From: an uncultured Actinomycetes bacterium | Lineage (GTDB): Bacteria > Actinomycetota > Actinomycetes > Nanopelagicales > Nanopelagicaceae | Length of the DNA: 5,977 nucleotides | Direction: 5' to 3' | Assembly (NCBI GenBank): GCA_903890345.1 | Contig: CAITAV010000043.1 | Span: 1-5,977 of the forward strand | Shown: in pieces, positions 5,775 through 5,977 of the stretch | Position numbering within the stretch: position 1 is the first letter of the stretch | How the letters are laid out: each line of letters opens with the position of its first letter | Made by a program: the position numbers and the translations under genes | Notes under the pieces: generated by a model | Seen by the model: the letters and a program-made list of their open reading frames with translations, nothing else | The model's database searches: none | Told to the model about the DNA's origin: nothing

Positions 5775-5977
5775 GCCCGTATGCAATTGTTGCCATTGTT
5801 TTACTCTTAGGTTTTGCAGGTTTCTTAGCTGCAACTGAATCAGCACTGACATCGATTTCTCGCGTGCTGATTGAGGCTCTTGAGAGTAAGCGCGGGGGAG
5901 CGCTACTTCAAAAATTTAGCAAACAACCAGCTAAGTACCTCAACGTAATTTTGCTCGTCCGCAAAACCTGTGAATTA
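5771..5977 (+). CDS. CNNM/CBS-domain membrane protein, HlyC/CorC type (3'-truncated)
   Basis: Only the first 69 residues are present; the frame is open to the window edge. The N-terminus is a hydrophobic helix (about 4-21) running into AATESALTSISRVLIEAL (20-37), which matches the start of the CNNM (DUF21) transmembrane domain, where the small-x-E-x-A-L/F pattern is conserved. A basic segment (SKRGGALLQKFSKQPAKYLN, 39-58) then leads into a second helix beginning about 57. Family members normally continue with more membrane helices, two CBS domains and a CorC/HlyC C-terminal domain. None of these can be seen here. Relatives are linked to magnesium or divalent-cation transport; the older name hemolysin is misleading. 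The gene starts with an ATGA overlap with ybeY and has GGGAAG upstream. Its position after ybeY is the classic actinobacterial order, usually followed by era. Family assignment leans partly on this context. Confidence 0.85.
   Translation, partial: MSPYAIVAIVLLLGFAGFLAATESALTSISRVLIEALESKRGGALLQKFSKQPAKYLNVILLVRKTCEL

Overview
The window reads as a stretch of ordinary actinobacterial chromosome from a lineage with unusually low GC. Sampled lines run in the low-to-mid 40s percent GC by eye (the first 60 bases are 26/60). Gene order hemW - small membrane protein - hrcA - dnaJ - rsmE - HIT - phoH - ybeY - CNNM/CBS protein is the conserved housekeeping block of Actinobacteria. Two further points agree: hrcA sits directly before a DnaJ2-type dnaJ with no grpE/dnaK between them, and the HIT protein ends in the GGRGLAWPPG-type tail. 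Low GC plus very tight packing suggests a streamlined aquatic actinobacterium, such as the freshwater acI / Nanopelagicales group. That assignment is inference from content, not from a marker tree.

Layout: all nine genes are on the + strand. The window opens inside hemW (5' end missing) and ends inside the CNNM-type membrane protein (3' end missing). Positions 1-793 hold the C-terminal two thirds of HemW. A 108-residue four-helix DoxX-like membrane protein lies at 806-1132. The heat-shock pair hrcA (1143-2156) and dnaJ (2157-3257) follows with no intervening base. rsmE (3260-3985), a HIT-family nucleotide hydrolase (3990-4337), phoH (best start 4357, ends 5340), ybeY (5337-5774) and the start of the CNNM gene (5771 onward) complete it. 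The longest intergenic gap is 19 bases (4338-4356), so there is no gene-free stretch to describe. No tRNA, rRNA, insertion sequence, CRISPR array, clear terminator or CIRCE operator was found.

Function: the block mixes protein quality control (HrcA repressor, DnaJ co-chaperone), ribosome maturation and RNA metabolism (RsmE, YbeY, PhoH/YbeZ-like ATPase), haem delivery (HemW) and nucleotide housekeeping (HIT). Overlaps and near-zero gaps point to one or a few polycistronic messages with translational coupling. TANNNT hexamers 6-10 bases before the doxX-like, HIT and phoH starts raise the possibility of internal promoters giving leaderless or nearly leaderless transcripts.

I found no convincing undescribed system here. 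The observations below are modest: operon architecture, missing CIRCE, small motif deviations and start-site questions.
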